This document shows positions 6,346-13,420 of a stretch of DNA of 14,680 nucleotides, piece after piece; positions within the stretch are counted from its first letter, which is position 1; every line of letters starts with the position of its first letter. Under the pieces are notes generated by a model. It did no database searches. It was not told the origin of the DNA and was given only the letters and a program-made list of their open reading frames with translations. This DNA is from Pseudomonadota bacterium (GTDB taxonomy: Bacteria; Pseudomonadota; Gammaproteobacteria; Steroidobacterales; Steroidobacteraceae), in NCBI GenBank assembly GCA_021792815.1, contig JAJYTX010000023.1, positions 1 to 14,680 of the forward strand, written 5' to 3'. Both the position numbers and the translations under genes were made by a program.

Positions 6346-8898
6346 TCAGGGTTGCAGCGCCGAGGACATGGCCTCGTCTTCCGTCCAGCGGGCCCCCGCT
6401 TCCATCAGGCTCGCCAGACGCTCCCCGGGCATCGCATGGCGCAGCCGCTCGAGAATGCCGGCCTGGATTCTCAGCTTCGCGGGATTGCGCCCCGCGAACT
6501 CCGAAGAGAAAAAGGCGTGCGCGTAGCCGATGAACTGCGCCGCGCGCTCGAACTGGTTGTTGCGGGCCGCGATGGCGCCGAGCTGCTGCAGCCCTCCCGC
6601 GAGCAGCACCGCATCGAGCTCGCTCTCCTGCGCAAGCGGCAGACCCTCGCGCAGCGCGGCACCGGCCTCCTCGACCGCGCCGCGGGCGACGAGGTATCCG
6701 GCGAGGTTGCACAACGCATGTCCGAGCATGCCCGTGCGCCGCGCCCGCCTGCACAGCGCCACGACTTCGCGCGCCAGCCCGATCGCCGCATCCACGTGGC
6801 CCTCGGCGAACTCCACCTCCGCCTTGTAGATGAGCGCCCGCCAGACCCAGAAGTCCGCCTTGGAGTGCTTGCCGACCTCGAGCGACTGATCGAGCAGCAG
6901 CCGCGCCGCGTTGTATTCGCCGACCACGGTGTGGCCGATGGCGAGGTTCGTCAGACACAGCGAGAAGCTCTTCGGCTGCGCGGTCGATGACAGCAGCGCG
7001 CACCCTTCCTCGAGTGCCTCGAGCCCCTCGGCGAACACCCCGGTGCGCACCAGGTTCAGCCCGTAGCAGCTGAGCGCCCGCCCCAGATCGAGCGGCTCGC
7101 CCACCTCGCGGAATTGCGCCACGGCACGCCGCAGCGCCGGCACCGCCCGCCCGCGGGGCTCGCCCGTGGAGAGAAATCCATATCCGTACCAGAGCTTCGC
7201 CTCGAGCGCCTTTGGTGTCTTGGGGCTGAGCGCCCGCGTGGCCCGCTCCAGGCGCGCCCGCCCCTCCTGCACGAGCGACATCAGGTACCACAGCAGATAA
7301 GAGGCCGAGGCGAGCTCGATGCCGAGCCCGGGATCGCCGTCCGGCCCGAACGCCCAGTCGAGCGCCACTCGGATGTTGTCGATTTCCGGAGCATGGGTCT
7401 CGAGCCACTGGGAGGAGCCGGTGTGCTCCCAGCGCGTCAGCGCCTCGCACAGGTGTCCGTGAAAATGCTGCGCATGCAGCCGGGCCAGGGGACCGAACTC
7501 GCCGCTGTCGGCGAGCTTCTCCATCGCGTAGGCATGGGTCGTCTCGAGCAGCCGGTAGCGGCGCGCGCCGCCCGAGGCATCCGCGACCACCAGCGACTTG
7601 TCGACCAGCTCGGCGATCCGCCCGATCACCTCCCACTCCGGCAGGGCCGAGTCGGCCACCACGCTGCCGGCGGCCTCCAGACTGAAGCTGCCGGAAAACA
7701 CATCCAGGCTCCGCAGCACGATCTGATCCGGCTCGGCCAGCAGACGGTAGCTCCAGTCGAGAGTGGCGCGCAGGGTCTGATGACGGGGCAGCGCGGTGCG
7801 CCGCCCGCCGGTCAGCACGTGGAACCGCACATCGAGCCGCTGCGCCAGCCCCTCGATCCCGAGCGCCGCGGAGCGCGCGGCGGCCAGCTCGATCGCGAGC
7901 GGAATGCCATCGAGCCGGCGGCAGATCGTGGCCACGGTGGCCGCGTTGTGCTCATCCAGCGTGAACTGCGGATCGGCCGACCGCGCCCGGGCGACGAACA
8001 GTCGCACCGCATCATGGCTCTGGGCCGCAGCGAGTCCGGCCACGTCCGCCCCCGGACACTCCAGCGGCCGCAGCCGCAGGATGGCCTCGCCCTCGATGCC
8101 GAGCGGCTCCTGGCTGGTGGCGAGGATGCGCACCTGCGGGGCCGCGTGCAGCAGCAGCTCGGCTTCCCGGGCGGCCGCCTGGATCAGGTGCTCGCAGTTG
8201 TCCAACACCAGCAGCAACCGCCGGCCGCGCAGGGCCGCGGTGAGCCGTTCGGCGGTCCAGCGGCCGGCGCCGCTGTGCAGGCCGAGCGCCGTGTGCACCG
8301 CGCTCGACACCAGCTCCGGATCGCTGAGCGGGGCGAGCTCCGAGAGCCACACCCCGTCGGGGAAATCCTGCAGCACATCGCGCGCCGCCTCGAGACTGAG
8401 CCGCGTCTTGCCGATGCCGCCGGTGCCGACCAGCGTCACCAGCCGGTTGTGCTGCAGCAGCTCGCGCACCGTTGCGCGCTCGCGCTCGCGCCCGATGAAA
8501 TCCGACACGGCCGCCGGCAGGTTGGTCGGTGGCGCTTCCGCGCCCGCCTCGGCGGCCGATGCGCCGCTCGCGTCCACCACCCGCACCTCGCCCGTGAAGC
8601 GATAGCCGCGCAGTGGCACGGTGAGAATGAGCTGACGATCCGGCCCGAGCGCCTTGCGCAGCGCCGAGATCTGCACCTGGATATTGCTCTCCTCGACGAC
8701 GATCCCGGGCCACGCGCGGGCGAGCAGCTCCTCCTTGCTGACGAGCTCGCCGCCCGCCTCGATCAGGACGAGCAGAACGTCGAAGGCGCGGGAGCCCAGC
8801 GGGATGGGCTTGTCATCGAGGCGCAGCTCTCGCTGGCGTATGAGAAGCCGAAAACGTCCAAACTCGAGGCAAGCCGCGCCTCGCGCAATACCATGCAT
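6346..8898 (-). CDS. Winged-helix STAND-type ATPase regulator with TPR-like C-terminus
   Basis: An 850-residue three-part regulator. Residues about 10-106 form an OmpR/PhoB-type winged helix (LEFGRFRLL ... SRAFDVLLVLIEAGGELVSKEEL ... NIQVQISALRKAL ... VPLRGYRFTGEV). Residues about 130-430 form a STAND/NB-ARC-like ATPase: Walker A GTGGIGKT at 158-165, Walker B LLLVLDNCEHL around Asp233, ATSQEPL near 260, and DGIPLAIELAAAR near 330. The remainder is Ala/Leu-rich helical sequence resembling TPR repeats. There is no receiver domain. Such proteins usually act as ATP-gated transcription factors sensing a ligand through the repeats. I chose the ATG at 8898; a GTG at 8931 would overlap gph. No Shine-Dalgarno is visible. 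It lies upstream of cyoA on the same strand, 185 bases away, so control of cyo is possible but unproven. Confidence 0.88.
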   Translation of the reverse strand: MHGIARGAACLEFGRFRLLIRQRELRLDDKPIPLGSRAFDVLLVLIEAGGELVSKEELLARAWPGIVVEESNIQVQISALRKALGPDRQLILTVPLRGYRFTGEVRVVDASGASAAEAGAEAPPTNLPAAVSDFIGRERERATVRELLQHNRLVTLVGTGGIGKTRLSLEAARDVLQDFPDGVWLSELAPLSDPELVSSAVHTALGLHSGAGRWTAERLTAALRGRRLLLVLDNCEHLIQAAAREAELLLHAAPQVRILATSQEPLGIEGEAILRLRPLECPGADVAGLAAAQSHDAVRLFVARARSADPQFTLDEHNAATVATICRRLDGIPLAIELAAARSAALGIEGLAQRLDVRFHVLTGGRRTALPRHQTLRATLDWSYRLLAEPDQIVLRSLDVFSGSFSLEAAGSVVADSALPEWEVIGRIAELVDKSLVVADASGGARRYRLLETTHAYAMEKLADSGEFGPLARLHAQHFHGHLCEALTRWEHTGSSQWLETHAPEIDNIRVALDWAFGPDGDPGLGIELASASYLLWYLMSLVQEGRARLERATRALSPKTPKALEAKLWYGYGFLSTGEPRGRAVPALRRAVAQFREVGEPLDLGRALSCYGLNLVRTGVFAEGLEALEEGCALLSSTAQPKSFSLCLTNLAIGHTVVGEYNAARLLLDQSLEVGKHSKADFWVWRALIYKAEVEFAEGHVDAAIGLAREVVALCRRARRTGMLGHALCNLAGYLVARGAVEEAGAALREGLPLAQESELDAVLLAGGLQQLGAIAARNNQFERAAQFIGYAHAFFSSEFAGRNPAKLRIQAGILERLRHAMPGERLASLMEAGARWTEDEAMSSALQP

Positions 8899-8906
8899 GA
8901 TCTGCG

Positions 8907-8912
8907 AGTATA
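8907..8912 (-). promoter_or_regulatory. Candidate -10 of the STAND regulator, implying a leaderless start
   Basis: Minus-strand TATACT lies only eight bases before the ATG at 8898. Transcription would then begin at or within a base or two of the start codon, giving a leaderless mRNA, in line with the missing Shine-Dalgarno. No good -35 is seen at 17 bases. The same few bases read TATAGC on the plus strand, next to the gph start. Confidence 0.35.
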
Positions 8913-8918
8913 GCGCCC

Positions 8919-9605
8919 ATGCGGCCCGCACTCATGATCTTCGACCTCGACGGCACCCTGATCGACAGCGTCGCCGACCTCGCCCGCGCCATCAACGCGA
9001 TGCTCGCCGAGCTCGGCGCACAACCGCTGGCGGAACCCGAAGTGCGCGCCATGATCGGCGACGGCGCGGCAAAGCTGGTGGCACGCGCGCTCGCTGCGCG
9101 GCGCTGTGCACACGCGGACCCGGCGACGGCACAACGCGCGTTCGCGCGGCACTACGCATCCGAGCCGGTGCGCGCCACCGTCGCCTACCCCGGCGCGCGC
9201 GCGGCGCTCGAGCTGCTGCGCGAACACGCCGTCACCCTCGCGGTCTGCACCAACAAACCGGCGCGCCTGGCCGAGGTCATCCTCGAAAAGCTGGACCTCG
9301 CGAAGTATTTCGCCCGGGTCATCGGCGGGGATTCCCTGCCTTTTCTCAAGCCTGACCCCAGGGTGCTGCGCACGTTGCTGCGCTCTTTCGGGGTCGCACC
9401 GCAGGATGCGCTGATGGTCGGGGACAGCGAGGTCGATGCCGAGGCGGCCCGGGCCGCGGCCGTGCCGCTGGTGCTGATGAGGCACGGTTACCGGCGCGGC
9501 CCGCTCGAGGCCATCCCCTGCCGCGCCGCCCTCGATGATTTCAGTCAGCTCGCGGCCGCGGCCGGTGTCGCTGCGGGCTGGGCGAAAAACACCAGCGTCC
9601 GGTAA
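8919..9605 (+). CDS. gph: HAD-family phosphatase, phosphoglycolate phosphatase-like
   Basis: A 228-residue haloacid-dehalogenase hydrolase with all four catalytic motifs. Motif I is FDLDGTLIDS with nucleophile D9 and acid/base D11. Motif II is T111 in AVCTNKP. Motif III is K144 in LPFLKPDP. Motif IV is GDSEVDAEAA with D169 and D173. A helical cap occupies about residues 18-85. DLDGT followed by LIDS, the CTNKP motif and the length fit phosphoglycolate phosphatase (Gph), which removes 2-phosphoglycolate, for example after DNA 3'-end repair. Closely related HADs such as the MurNAc-6-phosphate phosphatase MupP look very similar, so the exact substrate is not settled. The ATG at 8919 gives the longest sensible frame; the ATG at 8934 is an alternative, and neither has a clear ribosome site. 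The last 61 bases overlap the convergent methyltransferase gene. Confidence 0.85.
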   Translation: MRPALMIFDLDGTLIDSVADLARAINAMLAELGAQPLAEPEVRAMIGDGAAKLVARALAARRCAHADPATAQRAFARHYASEPVRATVAYPGARAALELLREHAVTLAVCTNKPARLAEVILEKLDLAKYFARVIGGDSLPFLKPDPRVLRTLLRSFGVAPQDALMVGDSEVDAEAARAAAVPLVLMRHGYRRGPLEAIPCRAALDDFSQLAAAAGVAAGWAKNTSVR

Positions 9606-10330
9606 GGAAACACCACCTGCCCGCCGAGCTGATGGCGCTCGAACACCCGGCGTAACCCGGCGATCAGGGGCGCGTGCTGCGGCTCGCCGGGCTGCGGCGC
9701 GTAGGAGGAGGACATCAGCCGCCCCTTGAGTCCCTCGAAATCGAAAATCTGGCGGTTGGCGAACTCCGCCCGCTGCGGCGCCCCGCCGAAGAATTCGCGG
9801 ATCCCCTGTTCCCGGGCACGCAATCCCCGCACGCGCACGTACTCCGGCGCGTGGCGGCGCAGCAGCGCGTCGTACTCCGCGAGGAACGCCGTGAGATTTT
9901 CCGGCGGCTCGTTCCAGATGAGCGCCGCCCAGCCCCCCGGCGCCAGAATGCGCAGGCTCTCGTTACGCGCGCGCTCGGGATCGAACCAGTGAAACGCCTG
10001 AGCGGCGAGCACCAGAGCGACACTGTGGGCCTCGAGGGTGGTGGCCTCGGCCGTGCCCGCCACGCTCACGAAGCCGCCGCGTGTGCCGAGGAGCGCCTCG
10101 GCCGCGCTGCGCATGGCGGCATTGGGCTCGACCGCAAAGACCTGCGCGCCGCGATCGAGCAGCAGCGCCGTCAGGATACCGGTGCCCGAGCCGAGATCGG
10201 CGACGCGCGTCTGCGGCCCGAGACCACAGCGATCGCGCAACAGGTCGATCGTTTCCGGCGGATAGCCCGGCCGGTATCTGCGATAGTGCTCGACGCGGCT
10301 CGAGAACCGCAGGGTCGGATCCAGCGACAT
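9545..10330 (-). CDS. Class I SAM-dependent methyltransferase (Methyltransf_11 type)
   Basis: A 261-residue protein with the Rossmann-type SAM-binding fold. Motif I is VADLGSGTGILT, with D45 and the glycine loop 47-51. The acidic ribose-binding residue is E68 in FAVEPNAAM. AQAFHWFD at 110-117 and LAPGGWAALIWN at 129-140 follow in the usual order. The N-terminal pattern (FSSRVEHYRRYRPGYPPETIDLL) and HWFD are typical of small-molecule methyltransferases related to UbiE/BioC-like groups, but the substrate is unknown. Its product SAH would feed AhcY, though the genes are not an operon. The ATG at 10330 has no Shine-Dalgarno; two direct copies of CTGAACCC (minus strand) occupy that space. Its 3' end overlaps gph by 61 bases on the opposite strand. 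Confidence 0.87.
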   Translation of the reverse strand: MSLDPTLRFSSRVEHYRRYRPGYPPETIDLLRDRCGLGPQTRVADLGSGTGILTALLLDRGAQVFAVEPNAAMRSAAEALLGTRGGFVSVAGTAEATTLEAHSVALVLAAQAFHWFDPERARNESLRILAPGGWAALIWNEPPENLTAFLAEYDALLRRHAPEYVRVRGLRAREQGIREFFGGAPQRAEFANRQIFDFEGLKGRLMSSSYAPQPGEPQHAPLIAGLRRVFERHQLGGQVVFPYRTLVFFAQPAATPAAAAS

Positions 10331-10582
10331 GCGGGTTCAGACTGGGTTCAGCACGATCGGGCGATACTGTCCCTGCACCGGTCGAGAGCGGCCCCCGGAC
10401 GGCGCAGTTTCCCCCCGTGCGCTCATTTTTGGACTCGTCCAGGATTTGGGCCGCCTCATCCGGTGCCTCGTTTCGCATGCGCTGCCGCGCAACGGCGACG
10501 GGGTTCGCCCGAGCGAACCCCGTCCCTCAAGCCGGGCTGACCCGCGTGCGGCTCCCGGTCGGCGCGCGCCGCCGGCGCCCGC
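10331..10582. other. Intergenic stretch between methyltransferase and lipoprotein genes
   Basis: This 252-base gap contains no credible gene. It holds a direct repeat beside the methyltransferase start (10333-10340 and 10344-10351) and a strong hairpin at 10498-10523. The methyltransferase promoter should lie here, but I could not identify a convincing -35/-10 pair. Confidence 0.6.
10498..10523 (-). terminator. Perfect 11-bp hairpin after the lipoprotein gene
   Basis: ACGGGGTTCGC (10498-10508) and GCGAACCCCGT (10513-10523) pair perfectly around a CCGA loop (plus strand). The hairpin lies 59 bases past the lipoprotein stop in its direction of transcription. No U-tract follows, so it may terminate weakly, protect the 3' end, or work together with Rho. 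Confidence 0.5.
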
Positions 10583-11287
10583 TCACTCTCCGGTCGGTGT
10601 CGGCGCGAAGGTCACCTTCGTCGTCCACTGCGACATGCCCGGCATGTTGGTCTGGATGACCAGATTCGCCTGCGCCGAACGCGCTCTCGAGGCGAGCACC
10701 ACCGGAGTCTTGGTGTTGCAGGGCGCATCGAGCGGGAAGGTGCTCACGATGTGGATCATTTTCGCCGACTGCACGTCCGCCTTGCTCTGACTGAGCGGCT
10801 CGATCTTCGCGCCGGTGATGTTCGTGTCCGCGGCGGTGACGAACTTGTACGGCACGTTGCCCTGCCACAGCCCCTTGGTCGGCTTGCCCGAGGTATCGAT
10901 GGTCACCGCATCGGTGAGCGGCGGGGCGATCAGCTGCACCGTCTGGGGCTGGGCGGGAAACAGCTTCTGCCGCGTCGCCACGCCCTGCAGCCGCCACACC
11001 GCCAGGAACTGCAGCGGGAAACTGCTGGTGCAGCTGACGGGAATCATGGTGCGGAAGCGGCTGCCCGAGGCATCGGGCTTCAGTTGGATCTTCTTGCCGC
11101 TACCCACATCGAACAGATAGATCGGCGTACTGACCAGGGCGCCGCTGCTCACGGTCGCCGAGATCGGATACATGCCGATATCGGGATTGGCCTGGAAATG
11201 ATCCGGTGTCTGGTTCTGCACCTGAACGCTGCAGCCCGCCAGAACCAGCGTCGCCACCCCACACGTCACCCGGAATGCATGCCGCAT
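10583..11287 (-). CDS. Predicted outer-membrane lipoprotein of unknown function
   Basis: I do not recognise this family. The 234-residue product begins with a lipoprotein signal peptide (Arg/His n-region, hydrophobic VATLVLAGC, Cys19 lipidated). The residue after the cysteine is Ser, not Asp, which by the E. coli rule favours the outer membrane. The mature part is rich in Thr, Val, Gln and Pro with alternating hydrophobic residues, suggesting beta structure. C86 and C190 could form a disulfide. No enzymatic motif is evident. The ATG at 11287 is chosen for the signal peptide and for AAAGGGG about six bases upstream; the frame stays open to 11608, but the extension is Arg-rich and crosses the neighbouring gene. 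It lies downstream of the small HTH gene on the same strand, with a 175-base gap that could hold its own promoter. Confidence 0.75.
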   Translation of the reverse strand: MRHAFRVTCGVATLVLAGCSVQVQNQTPDHFQANPDIGMYPISATVSSGALVSTPIYLFDVGSGKKIQLKPDASGSRFRTMIPVSCTSSFPLQFLAVWRLQGVATRQKLFPAQPQTVQLIAPPLTDAVTIDTSGKPTKGLWQGNVPYKFVTAADTNITGAKIEPLSQSKADVQSAKMIHIVSTFPLDAPCNTKTPVVLASRARSAQANLVIQTNMPGMSQWTTKVTFAPTPTGE

Positions 11288-11462
11288 GTCGACCCCTTTC
11301 GAAACGCAACCGTATGAACAAGACGACAAGTTTGACAACTTATGCCGTTTATGACAAGTCCCGGCGGCGCCACGCCCCCCCCGACGCCGGGGCCCGCACG
11401 AACACAGGCCGGGGACCCCGCGAACCGGCGGGGACGCCCGGCCCTGATGCGACGCCTGGCTC
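11288..11462 (-). promoter_or_regulatory. Leader of the lipoprotein gene with TTGTC repeats
   Basis: The half next to the lipoprotein start is A/T-richer and, on the minus strand, contains TTGTCA twice and TTGTC a third time within about 40 bases (11313-11357). It also contains a small palindrome AAGTT-GTCA-AACTT. TTGTCA is one mismatch from the -35 consensus, but no good -10 stands 17 bases away. The other half is very GC-rich, with a 6-bp hairpin CCCCGC/GCGGGG (11416-11433) that could mark the end of the small HTH transcript. Confidence 0.35.
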
Positions 11463-11675
11463 TTATTTCTTCTTGGCAGCCTTGCGCGCGCCGGCCCGCT
11501 TGGCGGCCCGGAAGGAAATCCCGGCTCGCATGGCCTTCTGCTGAACCGCCGCCGGGGTGCGTCCGAGCTTCTTCGCCACCTCGGTGGTCGGAGTGCCCGC
11601 CTTCGCAAGCGCCTTCAATGTCTTCAGTTCAGTGGCGCTCCAGGACGCGCCGTCGTTCGGAGGACGTTTCGCCAT
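11463..11675 (-). CDS. Small basic SANT/HTH-like protein with a Lys/Arg-rich tail
   Basis: A 70-residue protein. Residues about 11-53 (SWSATELKTLKALAKAG followed by TPTTEVAKKLGRTPAAVQQKA) fit a Myb/SANT-like or GcrA-N-terminal-like three-helix unit: W12, an acidic/helical first helix, then a helix-turn-helix ending near GRTPAAVQQKAMRAGI. The last 16 residues are mostly Ala, Lys and Arg, ending KKK, like the tails of nucleoid-associated proteins. DNA binding is a reasonable inference; the target is unknown. The ATG at 11675 has GGGAG about nine bases upstream. A TATGAT hexamer (11721-11726, minus) sits some 46 bases before the start. It is flanked by ahcY upstream and the orphan lipoprotein downstream, all on the minus strand but well separated. 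Confidence 0.8.
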   Translation of the reverse strand: MAKRPPNDGASWSATELKTLKALAKAGTPTTEVAKKLGRTPAAVQQKAMRAGISFRAAKRAGARKAAKKK

Positions 11676-11720
11676 TAGAAATTACTCCCAAAAACACCCA
11701 ACTACAGGGTTCGGGGGCGG

Positions 11721-11738
11721 ATCATACCCGTTTTTTTT
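11721..11738 (-). promoter_or_regulatory. Candidate promoter of the small HTH gene
   Basis: Minus-strand TATGAT (11721-11726) matches the -10 consensus at five of six bases and is preceded by an A8 tract four bases upstream (11731-11738). It would give a leader of about 40 bases. No good -35 exists, so this is tentative. Confidence 0.4.
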
Positions 11739-11793
11739 CGGAAACGCTCGCCCAACTTCAGGAAATTGATATGTTGTAGGGTGAGATCCCCGC

Positions 11794-11828
11794 GGCAACC
11801 GACCCTCCATCCGGGTGGATCGGTTGCC
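11794..11828 (-). terminator. Strong hairpin after ahcY
   Basis: GGCAACCGA (11794-11802) pairs with TCGGTTGCC (11820-11828). A further short TCCA/TGGA stem can form inside. It begins 10 bases beyond the ahcY stop, as a transcript-end structure would. No U-run follows in the minus direction. Confidence 0.55.
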
Positions 11829-11838
11829 CGCCCGGGTG

Positions 11839-13260
11839 TCAGTACCGGTAGTGATCCGACTTGTAGGGACCGGAACGCTCCACGCCGATGTAGCGGGCCT
11901 GCGCTTCGCTGAGTTCCGTCAGCACGGCGTTGAACTTGGTCAACTGCAGCCTGGCCACCTTCTCGTCCAGATGCTTCGGCAGGACATACACGCCCACCGG
12001 GTACCTGTCGGGGTTGGAGTGGAGTTCGATCTGGGCCAGGACCTGGTTGGCGAAACTCGAGCTCATCACGTAGCTCGGGTGTCCGGTGGCGCAGCCGAGG
12101 TTCACCAGACGCCCCTCGGCGAGCAGGATCAGCCGCCGGCCGTCGGGGAAGATCACGTGATCCACCTGCGGCTTGATGTTCTCCCACGTGTAGCGTTTGA
12201 GGCTCGCCACATCGATCTCGTTGTCGAAATGCCCGATATTGCACACGATGGCGTTGTGCTTCATGCGCGCCATGTGCTCGTGAGTGACGACGTGCAGGTT
12301 TCCCGTGGCGGTCACGAAGATATCGGCCTTGTCGGCCGCATATTCCATGGTCACCACCCGGTAGCCCTCCATGGAGGCCTGCAGGGCGCAGATCGGGTCG
12401 ATTTCCGTCACCCAGACCTGGGCGGCGAGCGCGCGCAACGCCTGGGCGCAGCCCTTGCCCACGTCGCCGTAGCCGCAGACCACGGCGATCTTGCCGGCCA
12501 CCATCACGTCGGTGGCGCGCTTGATGCCGTCCACCAGCGACTCGCGGCAGCCGTACAGGTTGTCGAACTTGCTCTTGGTGACGGAGTCATTGACGTTGAT
12601 GGCGGGGAAGGCGAGCGTGCCCTCCTTGGCCATCTGATACAGGCGCTTGACACCCGTGGTGGTCTCCTCCGTGACGCCGCGGATGCGCCCGAGCCGTGAG
12701 GAATACCAGTGAGGCTCGCTGGCCAGGCGGGCGCGGATGGCCGCATACAGTGCCTGTTCCTCCTCGCTCGAGGGACGGGCGAGGACACCGGCGTCGGTCT
12801 CGGCCCGGGCCCCCAGATGCATCAGCAGCGTCGCATCCCCGCCGTCGTCGAGGATCATGTTGGTGAACTGGCCGTCCGGCCACTCGAAGATGCGGTGCGT
12901 GTAATCCCAGTAATCGGCGAGCGATTCGCCCTTCCAGGCGAACACCGGCGTACCCCGGGCGGCGATCGCCGCGGCCGCGTGGTCCTGGGTGGAAAAGATG
13001 TTGCAGGAGGCCCAGCGCACCTGCGCCCCGAGCGCCTGCAGCGTCTCGATGAGCACCGCGGTCTGGATCGTCATGTGCAGCGAGCCGCTGATGCGCGCCC
13101 CGGCGAGCGGCTGTCTGGGCGCATACTCCTCGCGAATGGCCATCAGCCCCGGCATCTCGGTCTCGGCGATCAGGATCTCCTTGCGGCCCCAGTCTGCGAG
13201 CGCCAGGTCGGCGACCGTGTAATCCGTCGGCCGGGCAGCCGGTTTCGGTGTGGCGTTCAT
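11839..13260 (-). CDS. ahcY: Adenosylhomocysteinase (SAH hydrolase)
   Basis: A 473-residue cytoplasmic enzyme that splits S-adenosylhomocysteine into adenosine and homocysteine, relieving product inhibition of methyltransferases. Visible signatures are [18 protein letters not shown] at 57-74, [16 protein letters not shown] near 84-99, the NAD-binding loop GYGDVGKG at 263-270, and the C-terminal KSDHYRY that reaches into the neighbouring subunit's NAD site. The bacterial-type insertion of some 40 residues (about 146-195) is present, which explains the length compared with mammalian enzymes of about 432. The ATG at 13260 begins a short Pro/Ala tail before the conserved [21 protein letters not shown] lies about 11 bases upstream. 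An SAH riboswitch ends 23 bases before the start codon. metK lies upstream on the same strand. Confidence 0.97.
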   Translation of the reverse strand: MNATPKPAARPTDYTVADLALADWGRKEILIAETEMPGLMAIREEYAPRQPLAGARISGSLHMTIQTAVLIETLQALGAQVRWASCNIFSTQDHAAAAIAARGTPVFAWKGESLADYWDYTHRIFEWPDGQFTNMILDDGGDATLLMHLGARAETDAGVLARPSSEEEQALYAAIRARLASEPHWYSSRLGRIRGVTEETTTGVKRLYQMAKEGTLAFPAINVNDSVTKSKFDNLYGCRESLVDGIKRATDVMVAGKIAVVCGYGDVGKGCAQALRALAAQVWVTEIDPICALQASMEGYRVVTMEYAADKADIFVTATGNLHVVTHEHMARMKHNAIVCNIGHFDNEIDVASLKRYTWENIKPQVDHVIFPDGRRLILLAEGRLVNLGCATGHPSYVMSSSFANQVLAQIELHSNPDRYPVGVYVLPKHLDEKVARLQLTKFNAVLTELSEAQARYIGVERSGPYKSDHYRY

Positions 13261-13283
13261 GGTGTGATGACTCCGATGGGTTC

Positions 13284-13378
13284 AGTGAGCGCCGTATGGG
13301 CAATACGCGCGCGCCATCCGAGCCTGGCAGGTGGCGGGCGCTGAAAGCCCGGCCGGCCTGTCGCAACGCTCCTCGGAG
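13284..13378 (-). ncRNA. S-adenosylhomocysteine (SAH) riboswitch in the ahcY leader
   Basis: On the minus strand the conserved SAH-riboswitch core is present in order. CCGAGGAGCGTTGCGACAGG (13376 to 13357) is followed by a P2 hairpin closed by CAGG/CCTG, then CCAGGCTCGGATGG (13327 to 13314), then GGCGCTCAC (13293 to 13285). P1 forms from CCGAG (13372-13376) and CTCGG (13318-13322), extendable by an outer U-A pair. The pseudoknot joins GAGCG (13367-13371) to CGCTC near 13287-13291. These elements, their spacing and the position directly before ahcY match the family known from beta- and gamma-proteobacteria, an ON switch that raises ahcY expression when SAH accumulates. The 3' strand ends 23 bases before the ATG. 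Confidence 0.93.
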
Positions 13379-13387
13379 GGCGCGGCT

Positions 13388-13407
13388 CCACCGCACCGCT
13401 GCGGTGG
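13388..13407 (-). other. 8-bp hairpin between the metK end and the SAH riboswitch
   Basis: CCACCGCA (13388-13395) and TGCGGTGG (13400-13407) pair perfectly around CCGC. It lies immediately upstream of the riboswitch in the transcript direction. It could belong to the metK transcript end or be an extra leader stem; nothing decides between these. Confidence 0.4.
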
Positions 13408-13420
13408 GTGTGTGCACGGG

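Noticed and set aside
7114..8913. A 599-codon plus-strand frame opposite the STAND regulator
   Set aside because: Low-complexity Arg/Gln/Gly-rich product without motifs; the minus-strand regulator has intact Walker motifs and a winged helix.
9674..10540. A 288-codon plus-strand frame opposite the methyltransferase
   Set aside because: The minus strand encodes all SAM-binding motifs; the plus-strand product is Arg-rich and motif-free.
11288..11608. Upstream extension of the lipoprotein reading frame
   Set aside because: It would cross the small HTH gene and hide the signal peptide; its residues are Arg/Pro-rich as in random high-GC sequence.
11731..11738. T8 run as the U-tract of a plus-strand terminator
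   Set aside because: No plus-strand gene leads into it, and the flanking CCG/CGG pair is too short for a stem; it fits better as an A-tract in the promoter of the small HTH gene.
11815..12699. A 294-codon plus-strand frame opposite ahcY
   Set aside because: A shadow of ahcY caused by codon bias; no recognisable domain.
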